A stretch of DNA of 64,000 bases, taken from contig NW_027473362.1 of the NCBI RefSeq assembly GCF_050947335.1, forward strand, positions 434,001 to 498,000, in the 5' to 3' direction. Shown here in pieces: positions 26,701 to 39,999 of the stretch; positions within the stretch are counted from its first letter, which is position 1; each line of letters opens with the position of its first letter. This DNA is from Megachile rotundata (lineage: Eukaryota; Arthropoda; Insecta; Hymenoptera; Megachilidae). The notes under the pieces are model-generated. The model was not told where the DNA came from and did not search any database. It saw only the letters and a list, made by a program, of their open reading frames with translations. A program made the translations under genes and the position numbers.

Positions 26701-29700
26701 ATGATTGTATGATTGTGATTGTATGATTGAGATTGTATGATTGAGATTGTATGATTGTGATTGTATGCTTGGGATTGTATGATTGCGATTGTATGATTGT
26801 GATTGTATGATTGTGATTGTATGATTGTGATTGTATGATTGTGATTGTATGATTGTGATTACATGATTGTGATTGTATGATTGTGATTGCATGATTTTGA
26901 ATGTATGATTGTGATAGTACGACTGTGATTGCATGATTATAATTGTATGATTGTGATTGAATGATTTTGAATGTATGATTGTGATTGTATGATTGTGATT
27001 GTATGATTGTGATTGTATGATTATGATTGTATGATTGTGATTGCATGATTGTGATTGTATGATTGTGATTGCATGATTTTGAATGTATGATTGTGATTGC
27101 ATGATTGTGATTGTATGATTGTGATTGTATGATTGTGATTGTATGATTGTATTTGGGAGATTGTATTTGGGAGATTGTAATTGTATGATTGCGATTGTAT
27201 GATTGTGATTGTATGATTGCGATTGTATGATTGTGATTGTATGATTGTGATGTATGATTGTAATTGTATGATTATGATTGTATGATTGTGATTGTATGAT
27301 TGAGATTGTATGATTGAGATTGTATGATTGTGATTGTATGCTTGCGATTGTATGATTGTGATTGTATGATTGTGATTGTATGATTGTGATTTTATGATTG
27401 TGATTGTATGATTGTGATTGTATGATTGTGATTGTATGATTGTGATTGTATGATTGTGATTGTATGATTGTGATTGTATTATTGTGATTGTATGATTGTG
27501 ATTGCATGATTGTGATTGTATGATTGTGATTGCATGATTTTGAATGTATGATTGTGATTGTATGATTGTGATTGTATGATTGTGATTGCATGATTGTGAT
27601 TGTATGATTGTGATTGCATGATTTTGAATGTATGATTGTGATCGTATGATTGTGATTGTATGATTGTGATTGTATGATTATGATTGTATGATTGTGATTG
27701 CATGATTGTGATTGTATGATTGTGATTGCATGATTTTGAATGTATGATTGTGATTGCATGATTGTGATTGTATGATTGTGGTTGTATGATTGTGATTGTA
27801 TGATTGTATTTGGGAGGTTGTATTTGGGAGATTGTATTTGGGAGATTGTATTTGGGAGATTGTAATTGTATGATTGCGATTGTATGATTGTGATTGTATC
27901 ATTGCGATTGTATGATTGTGATTGTATGATTGTGATGTATGATTGTAATTGAATGATTATGATTGTATGATTGTGATTGTATGATTGAGATTGTATGATT
28001 GAGATTGTATGAATGTGATTGTATGCTTGCGATTGTATGATTGTGATTTTATGATTGTGATTGTATGATTGTGATTGCATGATTTTTAATGTATGATTGT
28101 GATTGTATGATTGTGATTGCATGATTGTGATTGTATGGTTGTGATTGCATGATTTTGAATGTATGATTGTGATTGTATGATTGTGATTGTATGATTGTGA
28201 TTGTATGATTGTGATTGTATGATTGTGATAGTATGATTGTGATTGTATGATTGTGATTGTATGATTGTGATTGTATGATTGTGATTGTATGATTGTATTT
28301 GGGAGATTGTATTTGGGAGATTGTATTTGGGAGATTGTAATTGTATGATTGCGATTGTATGATTGTGATTGTATGATTGTGATTGTATGATTGTGATTGT
28401 ATGATTGTGATTGTCTGATTGTGGTTGTGCGATTGTGATTGTACGATTGTGACTGTACGATTGTGATTGTATGATTGTGATTGTATGATTATGATTGTAT
28501 GATTGTGATTGCATGATTGTGATTGTATGATTGTGATTGCATGATTTTGAATGTATGATTGTGATTGCATGATTGTGATTGTATGATTGTGATTGTATGA
28601 TTGTGATTGTATGATTGTGATAGTATGATTGTGATTGTATGATTGTGATTGTATGATTGTGATTGTATGATTATGATTGTATGATTGTGATTGTATGATT
28701 GTATTTGGGAGATTGTATTTGGGAGATTGTATTTGGGAGATTGTAATTGTATGATTGCGATTGTATGATTGTGACTGTATGATTGCGGTTGTATGAATTC
28801 GATTGTATGATTGTGATTGTATGATTGCGATTGTATGATTGTGATTGTATGATTGTGATTGTATGATTGTATTTGGGAGATTGTATTTGGGAGATTGTAA
28901 TTGTATGATTGCGATTGTATGATTGTGATTGTATGATTGCGATTGTATAATTGTGATTGTATGATTGTGATGTATGATTGTAATTGTATGATTATGATTG
29001 TATGATTGTGATTGTATGATTATGATTGTATGATTGTGATTGCATGATTGTGATTGTATGATTGTAACTGGGAGATTGTATTTGGGAGATTGTAATTGTA
29101 TGATTGCGATTGTATGATTGTGATTGTATGATTGTGATTGTATGATTGTGATTGTATGATTGTGATTGTATGATTGTGATTGTATGATTATGATTGTATG
29201 ATTGTGATTGTATGATTGTATTTGGGAGATTGTATTTGGGAGATTGTATTATTTGGGAGATTGTAATTGTATGATTGCGATTGTATGATTGTGATTTTAT
29301 GATTGTGATTTTATGATTGTGATTGTATGATTGTGATTGTATGATTGTGATTGTATGATTGTGATTGTATGATTGTGATTGTATGATTGTGATTGTATGA
29401 TTGTGATTGTATTATTGTGATTGTATGATTGTGATTGCATGATTGTGATTGTATGATTGTGATTGTATGATTGTATTTGGGAGATTGTATTTGGGAGATT
29501 GTATTTGGGAGATTGTAATTGTATGATTGCGATTGTATGATTCTGATTGTATCATTGCGATTGTATGATTGTGATTGTATGATTGTGATGTATGATTGTA
29601 ATTGTATGATTATGATTGTATGATTGTGATTGTATGATTTTGAATGTATGATTGTGATTGTATGATTGTGATTGTATGATTGTGATTGTATGATTATGAT

Positions 29701-31930
29701 TGTATGATTGTGATTGCATGATTGTGATTGTATGATTGTGATTGCATGATTTTGAATGTATGATTGTGATTGCATGATTGTGATTGTATGATTGTGGTTG
29801 TATGATTGTGATTGTATGATTGTATTTGGGAGATTGTATTTGGGAGATTGTAATTGTATGATTGCGATTGTATGATTGTGATTGTATCATTGCGATTGTA
29901 TGATTGTGATTGTATGATTGTGATGTATGATTGTAATTGTATGATTATGATTGTATGATTGTGATTGTATGATTGTGATTGCATGATTGTGATTGTATGA
30001 TTGTGATTGCATGATTTTGAATGTATGATTGTGATAGTACGATTGTGATTGCATGATTGTGATTGTATCATTGTGATTGAATGATTTTGAATGTATGATT
30101 GTGATTGTATGATTGTGATTGTATGATTGTGATTGTATGATTGTGATTGTATGATTGTGATTGTATGATTGTGATTGTATGATTGTGATTGTGTGATTGT
30201 GATTGTGTGATTGTGATTGTATGATTGTGATTGTATGATTGTGATTGCATGATTGTGATTGTATGATTGTGATTGCATGATTTCGAATGTATGATTGTGA
30301 TTGTATGATTGTGATTGCATGATTGTGATTGTATGATTGTGATTGCACGATTTTGAATGTATGATTGTGATTGTATGATTGTGATTGTATGATTGTGATT
30401 GTATGATTGTGATTGTATGATTATGATTGTATGATTGTGATTGCATGATTGTGATTGTATGATTGTGATTGCATGATTTTGAATGTATGATTGTGATAGT
30501 ACGATTGTGATTGCATGATTGTGATTGTATCATTGTGATTGAATGATTTTGAATGTATGATTGTGATTGTATGATTGTGATTGTATGATTGTGATTGTAT
30601 GATTGTGATTGTATGATTGTGATTGTATGATTGTGATTGTATGATTGTGATTGTATGATTGTGATTGTGTGATTGTGATTGTATGATTGTGATTGTATGA
30701 TTTGGATTGCATGATTGCGATTGTATGATTGTGATTGCATGATTTTGAATGTATGATTGTGATTGTATGATTGTGATTGCATGATTGTGATTGTATGATT
30801 GTGATTGCACGATTTTGAATGTATGATTGTGATTGTATGATTGTGATTGTATGATTGTGATTGTATGATTGTGATTGTATGATTGTGATTGTATGATTAT
30901 GATTGTATGATTGTGATTGCATGATTGTGATTGTATGATTGTATCTGGGAGATTGTGTTTGGGAGATTGTAATTGTATGATTGCGATTGTATGATTGTGA
31001 TTGTATGATTGTGATTGTATGATTGTGATTGTATGATTGTGATTGTATGATTGTGATTGTATGATTGTGATTGTATGATTGTGATTGTATGATTATGATT
31101 GTATGATTGTGATTGTATGATTGTATTTGGGAGATTGTATTTGGGAGATTGTATTATTTGGGAGATTGTAATTGTATGATTGCGATTGTATGATTGTGAT
31201 TGTATGATTGCGATTGTATGAATTCGATTGTATGATTGTGATTGTATGATTGTGATTGTATGATTGTATTTGGGAGATTGTATTTGTGAGATTGTAATTG
31301 TATGATTGCGATTGTATGATTGTGATTGTATGATTGCGATTGTATGATTGTAATTGTATGATTGTGATGTATGATTGTGATTGTATGATTGCGATTGTAT
31401 GATTGTGATTGTATGATTGTGATGTATGATTGTAATTGTATGATTATGATTGTATGATTGTGATTGTATGATTGAGATTGTATGATTGAGATTGTATGAT
31501 TGTGATTGTATGCTTGCGATTGTATGATTGTGGTTGTATGATTGTGATTGTATGATTGTGATTGTATGATTGTGATTGTATGATTGTGATTGTATGATTG
31601 TGATTGTGTGATTGTATTTGGGAGATTGTATTTGGGAGATTGTAATTGTATGATTGCGATTGTATGATTGTGATTGTATGATTGTGATGTATGACTGTAA
31701 TTGTATGATTATGATTGTATGATTGAGATTGTATGATTGAGATTGTATGAATGTGATTGTATGCTTGCGATTGCATGATTGTGATTGTATGATTGTGATT
31801 GTATGATTGTGATTGTATGATTGTGATTGCATGATTTTGAATGTATGATTGTGATTGTATGATTGTGATTGTATGATTGTGATTGTATGATTGTGATTGT
31901 ATGATTGTGATTGTATGATTGTGATTGTAT
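23733..31930. repeat. 8.2 kb tandem duplication, copy 2
   Basis: This copy is nearly identical to 15,520-23,732. By reading I found one substitution (C at 17,893 in copy 1, T at about 26,106 here) and one length change. The landmark at 21612 has three units in copy 1 and two here at 29825, so the offset drops by 14 bp. Landmarks lie at 24047, 24508, 24914, 25082, 25277, 25431, 25672, 26021, 26552, 27152, 27809, 28298, 28704, 28872, 29067, 29221, 29476, 29825, 30944, 31126, 31269 and 31617. My comparison was by eye and may have missed further substitutions. Confidence 0.92.
29959..30882. repeat. 462-bp tandem pair, second occurrence
   Basis: This is the counterpart, 8,199 bp downstream, of the pair at 21,760-22,683. 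It shares every marker noted there, including the private GATTTGGATTG monomer, here near 30,700. It came with the 8.2 kb duplication and is not an independent event. Confidence 0.8.
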
Positions 31931-34900
31931 GATTGTGATTGTATGATTGTGATTGTATGATTGTGATTGTATGATTGTGATTGTATGATTGTGATTGCAT
32001 GATTGTGATTGTATGATTGTGATTGCATGATTTTGAATGTATGATTGTGATTGTATGATTGTGATTGCATGATTGTGATTGTATGATTGTGATTGCATGA
32101 TTTTGAATGTATGATTGTGATTGTATGATTGTGATTGTATGATTGTGATTGTATGATTTTGATTGTATGATTATGATTGTATGATTGTGATTGCATGATT
32201 GTGATTGTATGATTGTGATTGCATGATTGTGATTGTATGATTGTGATTGTATGATTGTGATTGTATGATTGTGGTTGTATGATTGTGATTGTATGATTGT
32301 ATTTGGGAGATTGTATTTGGGAGATTGTATTTGGGAGATTGTAATTGTACGATTGCGATTGTATGATTATGATTGTATGATTGTGATTGTATGATTATGA
32401 TTGTATGATTGTGATTGTATGATTGCGATTGTATGATTGTGATTGTATGATTATGATTGTATTTTTGTGATTACATGATTGTGATTGTATGATTGTGATT
32501 GTATGATTGTGATTGTATGATTGTGATTGTATGATTGTGATTGTATGATTGTGATTGTATGATTGTGATTGTATGATTGTGATTGTATGATTGTGATTGT
32601 ATGATTGTGATTGTATGATTTTGATTGTATGATTGTGATTGTATGATTGTGATTGTATGATTGTGATTGTATGATTGTAATTGTATGATTGTGATTGTAT
32701 GATTGTGATTGTATGATTGTGATTGTATGATTGTGATTGTATGATTGTGATTGTATGATTGTGATTGTATGATTGTGATTGTATGATTGTGATTGTATGA
32801 TTTTGATTGTATGATTGTGATTGTATGATTGTGATTGTATGATTGTGATTGTATGATTGTGATTGTATGATTGTAATTGTATGATTGTGATTGTATGATT
32901 GTGATTGTATGATTGTGATTGTATGATTATGATTGTATGATTGTGATTGTATGATTGTATTTGGGAGATTGTATTTGGGAGATTGTAATTGTATGATTGC
33001 GATGGTATGATTGTGAATGTATGATTGCGATTGTATGAATTCGATTGTATGATTGTGATTGTATGATTGTGATTGTATGATTGTGATTGTATGATTGTGA
33101 TTGTATGATTGTGATTGCATGATTGTGATTGTATGATTGTGATAGTATGATTGTGATTGTATGATTGTGATTGTATGATTGTGATTGTATGATTGTAATT
33201 GTATGATTATGATTGTGATTGTATGATTGTGATTGTATGATTGTGATTGTATGATTGTGATTGTATGATTGTGATTGCATGATTGTGATTGTATGATTGT
33301 GATTGCATGATTTTGAATGTATGATTGTGATTGTATGATTGTGATTGCATGATTGTGATTGTATGGTTGTGATTGCATGATTTTGAATGTATGATTGTGA
33401 TTGTATGATTGTGATTGTATGATTGTGATTGTATGATTGTGATAGTATGATTGTGATTGTATGATTGTGATTGTATGATTGTGATTGTATGATTGTGATT
33501 GTATGATTGTATTTGGGAGATTGTATTTGGGAGATTGTAATTGTATGATTGCGATTGTATGATTGTGATTGTATGATTGTGATGTATGATTGTAATTGTA
33601 TGATTATGATTGTATGATTGTGATTGTATGATTATGATTGTATGATTGTGATTGTATGATTGCGATTGTATGATTGCGATTGTATGATTGTGATTGTATG
33701 ATTATGATTGTATTTTTGTGATTGCATGATTGTGATTGTATGATTGTGATTGTATGATTGTAATTGTATGATTGTGATTGTATGATTGTGATTGTATGAT
33801 TGTGATTGTATGATTGTGATTGTATGATTGTGATTGTCTGATTGTGGTTGTGCGATTGTGATTGTACGATTGTGATTGTACGATTGTGATTGTATGATTG
33901 TGATTGTATGATTATGATTGTATGATTGTGATTGCATGATTGTGATTGTATGATTGTGATTGCATGATTTTGAATGTATGATTGTGATTGCATGATTGTG
34001 ATTGTATGATTGTGATTGTATGATTGTGATTGTATGATTGTGATAGTATGATTGTGATTGTATGATTGTGATTGTATGATTGTGATTGTATGATTATGAT
34101 TGTATGATTGTGATTGTATGATTGTATTTGGGAGATTGTATTTGGGAGATTGTAATTGTATGATTGCGATTGTATGATTGTGATTGTATGATTGCGATTG
34201 TATGAATTCGATTGTATGATTGTGATTGTATGATTGTGATTGTATGATTGTGATTGTATGATTGTGATTGTATGATTGTGATTGTATGATTGTGATTGTA
34301 TGATTGTGATTGTATGACTGTATTTGGGAGATTGTATTTGGGAGATTGTAATTGTATGATTGCGATTGTATGATTGTGATTGTATGATTGCGATTGTATG
34401 ATTGTGATTGTATGATTGTAATTGTATGATTATGATTGTATGACTGTGATTGTATGATTGAGATTGTATGTTTGAGATTGTACGATTGTGATTGTATGCT
34501 TGCGATTGTATGATTGTGATTGTATGATTGTGATTGTATGATTGTGATTTTATGATTGTGATTGTATGATTGTGGTTGTATGATTGTGATTGTATGATTG
34601 TGATTGTATGATTGTGATTGTATGATTGTGATTGTATGATTGTGATTGTATGATTGTGATTGCATGATTGTGATTGTATGATTGTGATTGCATGATTTTG
34701 AATGTATGATTGTGATTGTATGATTGTGATTGTATGATTGTGATTGCATGATTGTGATTGTATGATTGTGATTGCATGATCTTGAATGTATGATTGTGAT
34801 TGTATGATTGTGATTGTATGATTGTGATTGTATGATTATGATTGTATGATTGTGATTGCATGATTGTGATTGTATGATTGTGATTGCACGATTTTGAATG

Positions 34901-37462
34901 TATGATTGTGATTGTATGATTGTGATTGTATGATTGTGATTGTATGATTGTGATTGTATGATTGTGATTGTATGATTGTGATTGTATGATTATGATTGTA
35001 TGATTGTGATTGCATGATTGTGATTGTATGATTGTATCTGGGAGATTGTATTTGGGAGATTGTAATTGTATGATTGCGATTGTATGATTGTGATTGTATG
35101 ATTGTGATTGTATGATTGTGATTGTATGATTGTGATTGTATGATTGTGATTGTATGATTGTGATTGTATGATTATGATTGTATGATTGTGATTGTATGAT
35201 TGTATTTGGGAGATTGTATTATTTGGGAGATTGTAATTGTATGATTGCGATTGTATGATTGTGATTTTATGATTGTGATTGTATGATTGTGATTGTATGA
35301 TTGTGATGTATGACTGTAATTGTATGATTATGATTGTATGATTGAGATTGTATGATTGAGATTGTATGAATGTGATTGTATGCTTGCGATTGTATGATTG
35401 TGATTGTATGATTGTGATTGTATGATTGTGATTGCATGATTTTGAATGTATGATTGTGATTGGATGATTGTGATTGTATGATTGTGATTGTATGATTGTG
35501 ATTGTATGATTGTGATTGTATGATTGTGATTGTATGATTGTGATTGTATGATTGTGATTGTATGATTGTGATTGTATGATTGTGATTGCATGATTGTGAT
35601 TGTATGATTGTGATTGCATGATTTTGAATGTATGATTGTGATTGTATGATTGTGATTGCATGATTGTGATTGTATGATTGTGATTGCATGATTTTGAATG
35701 TATGATTGTGATTGTATGATTGTGATTGTATGATTGTGATTGTATGATTTTGATTGTATGATTATGATTGTATGATTGTGATTGCATGATTGTGATTGTA
35801 TGATTGTGATTGCATGATTGTGATTGTATGATTGTGATTGTATGATTGTGATTGTATGATTGTGGTTGTATGATTGTGATTGTATGATTGTATTTGGGAG
35901 ATTGTATTTGGGAGATTGTAATTGTACGATTGCGATTGTATGATTATGATTGTATGATTGTGATTGTATGATTATGATTGTATGATTGTGATTGTATGAT
36001 TGCGATTGTATGATTGTGATTGTATGATTATGATTGTATTTTTGTGATTACATGATTGTGATTGTATGATTGTGATTGTATGATTGTGATTGTATGATTG
36101 TGATTGTATGATTGTGATTGTATGATTGTGATTGTATGATTGTGATTGTATGATTGTGATTGTATGATTTTGATTGTATGATTGTGATTGTATGATTGTG
36201 ATTGTATGATTGTGATTGTATGATTGTGATTGTATGATTGTGATTGTATGATTGTGATTGTATGATTGTGATTGTATGATTGTGATTGTATGATTGTGAT
36301 TGTATGATTGTGATTGTATGATTGTGATTGTATGATTGTGATTGTATGATTGTGATTGTATGATTGTGATTGTATGATTGTGATTGTATGATTGTGATTG
36401 TATGATTATGATTGTATGATTGTGATTGTATGATTGTATTTGGGAGATTGTATTTGGGAGATTGTATTATTTGGGAGATTGTAATTGTATGATTGCGATT
36501 GTATGATTGTGATTTTATGATTGTGATTGTATGATTGTGATTGTATGATTGTGATGTATGACTGTAATTGTATGATTATGATTGTATGATTGAGATTGTA
36601 TGATTGAGATTGTATGAATGTGATTGTATGCTTGCGATTGTATGATTGTGATTGTATGATTGTGATTGTATGATTGTGATTGCATGATTTTGAATGTATG
36701 ATTGTGATTGGATGATTGTGATTGTATGATTGTGATTGTATGATTGTGATTGTATGATTGTGATTGTATGATTGTGATTGTATGATTGTGATTGTATGAT
36801 TGTGATTGTATGATTGTGATTGTATGATTGTGATTGTATGATTGTGATTGTATGATTGTGATTGTATGATTGTGATTGTATGATTGTGATTGTATGATTA
36901 TGATTGCATGATTTTGAATGTATGATTGTGATTGTATGATTGTGATTGCATGATTGTGATTGTATGATTGTGATTGCATGATTTTGAATGTATGATTGTG
37001 ATTGTATGATTGTGATTGTATGATTGTGATTGTATGATTTTGATTGTATGATTATGATTGTATGATTGTGATTGCATGATTGTGATTGTATGATTGTGAT
37101 TGCATGATTGTGATTGTATGATTGTGATTGTATGATTGTGATTGTATGATTGTGGTTGTATGATTGTGATTGTATGATTGTATTTGGGAGATTGTATTTG
37201 GGAGATTGTATTTGGGAGATTGTAATTGTACGATTGCGATTGTATGATTATGATTGTATGATTGTGATTGTATGATTATGATTGTATGATTGTGATTGTA
37301 TGATTGCGATTGTATGATTGTGATTGTATGATTATGATTGTATTTTTGTGATTACATGATTGTGATTGTATGATTGTGATTGTATGATTGTGATTGTATG
37401 ATTGTGATTGTATGATTGTGATTGTATGATTGTGATTGTATGATTGTGATTGTATGATTTTG

Positions 37463-37725
37463 ATTGTATGATTGTGATTGTATGATTGTGATTGTATGAT
37501 TGTGATTGTATGATTGTGATTGTATGATTGTGATTGTATGATTGTGATTGTATGATTGTGATTGTATGATTGTGATTGTATGATTGTGATTGTATGATTG
37601 TGATTGTATGATTGTGATTGTATGATTGTGATTGTATGATTGTGATTGTATGATTGTGATTGTATGATTGTGATTGTATGATTGTGATTGTATGATTGTG
37701 ATTGTATGATTGTGATTGTATGATT
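37463..37725. repeat. Longest uniform monomer run, copy 1
   Basis: About 263 bp, or nearly 19 consecutive perfect 14-bp monomers without a variant, bounded by a TTTTGATTG monomer on the left and GATTATG on the right. Its counterpart in unit C copy 2 is at about 48,862-49,124. Other long perfect runs are 36,173-36,405, 39,863-40,086, 47,572-47,804 and 51,262-51,485. Such runs are where length changes in steps of 14 bp are concentrated. Confidence 0.8.
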
Positions 37726-39999
37726 ATGATTGTATGATTGTGATTGTATGATTGTATTTGGGAGATTGTATTTGGGAGATTGTATTTGGGAGATTGTAAT
37801 TGTATGATTGCGATGGTATGATTGTGAATGTATGATTGCGATTGTATGAATTCGATTGTATGATTGTGATTGTATGATTGTGATTGTATGATTGTGATTG
37901 TATGATTGTGATTGTATGATTGTGATTGCATGATTGTGATTGTATGATTGTGATAGTATGATTGTGATTGTATGATTGTGATTGTATGATTGTGATTGTA
38001 TGATTGTAATTGTATGATTATGATTGTGATTGTATGATTGTGATTGTATGATTGTGATTGTATGATTGTGATTGTATGATTGTGATTGCATGATTGTGAT
38101 TGTATGATTGTGATTGCATGATTTTGAATGTATGATTGTGATTGTATGATTGTGATTGCATGATTGTGGTTGTATGGTTGTGATTGCATGATTTTGAATG
38201 TATGATTGTGATTGTATGATTGTGATTGTATGATTGTGATTGTATGATTGTGATAGTATGATTGTGATTGTATGATTGTGATTGTATGATTGTGATTGTA
38301 TGATTGTGATTGTATGATTGTATTTGGGAGATTGTATTTGGGAGATTGTAATTGTATGATTGCGATTGTATGATTGTGATTGTATGATTGTGATGTATGA
38401 TTGTAATTGTATGATTATGATTGTATGATTGTGATTGTATGATTATGATTGTATGATTGTGATTGTATGATTGCGATTGTATGATTGCGATTGTATGATT
38501 GTGATTGTATGATTATGATTGTATTTTTGTGATTGCATGATTGTGATTGTATGATTGTGATTGTATGATTGTGATTGTATGATTGTGATTGTATGATTGT
38601 GATTGTATGATTGTGATTGCATGATTGTGATTGTATGATTGTGATTGCATGATTTTGAATGTATGATTGTGATTGCATGATTGTGATTGTATGATTGTGA
38701 TTGTATGATTGTGATTGTATGATTGTGATAGTATGATTGTGATTGTATGATTGTGATTGTATGATTGTGATTGTATGATTATGATTGTATGATTGTGATT
38801 GTATGATTGTATTTGGGAGATTGTATTTGGGAGATTGTAATTGTATGATTGCGATTGTATGATTGTGATTGTATGATTGCGATTGTATGAATTCGATTGT
38901 GTGATTGTGATTGTATGATTGTGATTGTATGATTGTGATTGTATGATTGTGATTGTATGATTGTGATTGTATGATTGTATTTGGGAGATTGTATTTGGGA
39001 GATTGTAATTGTATGATTGCGATTGTATGATTGTGATTGTATGATTGCGATTGTATGATTGTGATTGTATGATTGTAATTGTATGATTATGATTGTATGA
39101 CTGTGATTGTATGATTGAGATTGTATGTTTGAGATTGTATGATTGTGATTGTATGCTTGCGATTGTATGATTGTGATTGTATGATTGTGATTGTATGATT
39201 GTGATTTTATGATTGTGATTGTATGATTGTGGTTGTATGATTGTGATTGTATGATTGTGATTGTATGATTGTGATTGTATGATTGTGATTGTATGATTGT
39301 GATTGTATGATTGTGATTGCATGATTGTGATTGTATGATTGTGATTGCATGATTTTGAATGTATGATTGTGATTGTATGATTGTGATTGTATGATTGTGA
39401 TTGCATGATTGTGATTGTATGATTGTGATTGCATGATCTTGAATGTATGATTGTGATTGTATGATTGTGATTGTATGATTGTGATTGTATGATTATGATT
39501 GTATGATTGTGATTGCATGATTGTGATTGTATGGTTGTGATTGCATGATTTTGAATGTATGATTGTGATTGTATGATTGTGATTGTATGATTGTGATTGT
39601 ATGATTGTGATTGTATGATTGTATTTGGGAGATTGTATTTGGGAGATTGTATTTGGGAGATTGTAATTGTATGATTGCGATTGTATGATTGTGATTGTAT
39701 GATTGTGATGTATGATTGTAATTGTATGATTATGATTGTATGATTGTGATGTATGATTGTAATTGTATGATTATGATTGTATGATTGTGATTGTATGATT
39801 GAGATTGTATGATTGAGATTGTATGATTGTGATTGTATGCTTGCGATTGTATGATTGTGACTGTATGATTGTGATTGTATGATTGTGATTGTATGATTGT
39901 GATTGTATGATTGTGATTGTATGATTGTGATTGTATGATTGTGATTGTATGATTGTGATTGTATGATTGTGATTGTATGATTGTGATTGTATGATTGTG

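Larger units (their letters stand above)
14577..31644. repeat. TTTGGGAG landmark series, region 2
   Basis: Starts with unit number: 14577 (3), 15177 (2), 15834 (3), 16295 (3), 16701 (3), 16869 (2), 17064 (2, first TCTGGGAG), 17218 (3, with TTA), 17459 (3), 17808 (3), 18339 (3), 18939 (2), 19596 (4), 20085 (3), 20491 (3), 20659 (2), 20854 (2, first ACTGGGAG), 21008 (3, with TTA), 21263 (3), 21612 (3), 22745 (2, TCTGGGAG), 22927 (3, with TTA), 23070 (2, second TTTGTGAG), 23418 (2). The series repeats at +8,213 up to 29825 and at +8,199 for 30944, 31126, 31269 and 31617. The TTA-insertion landmark first appears in this region. Confidence 0.9.
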
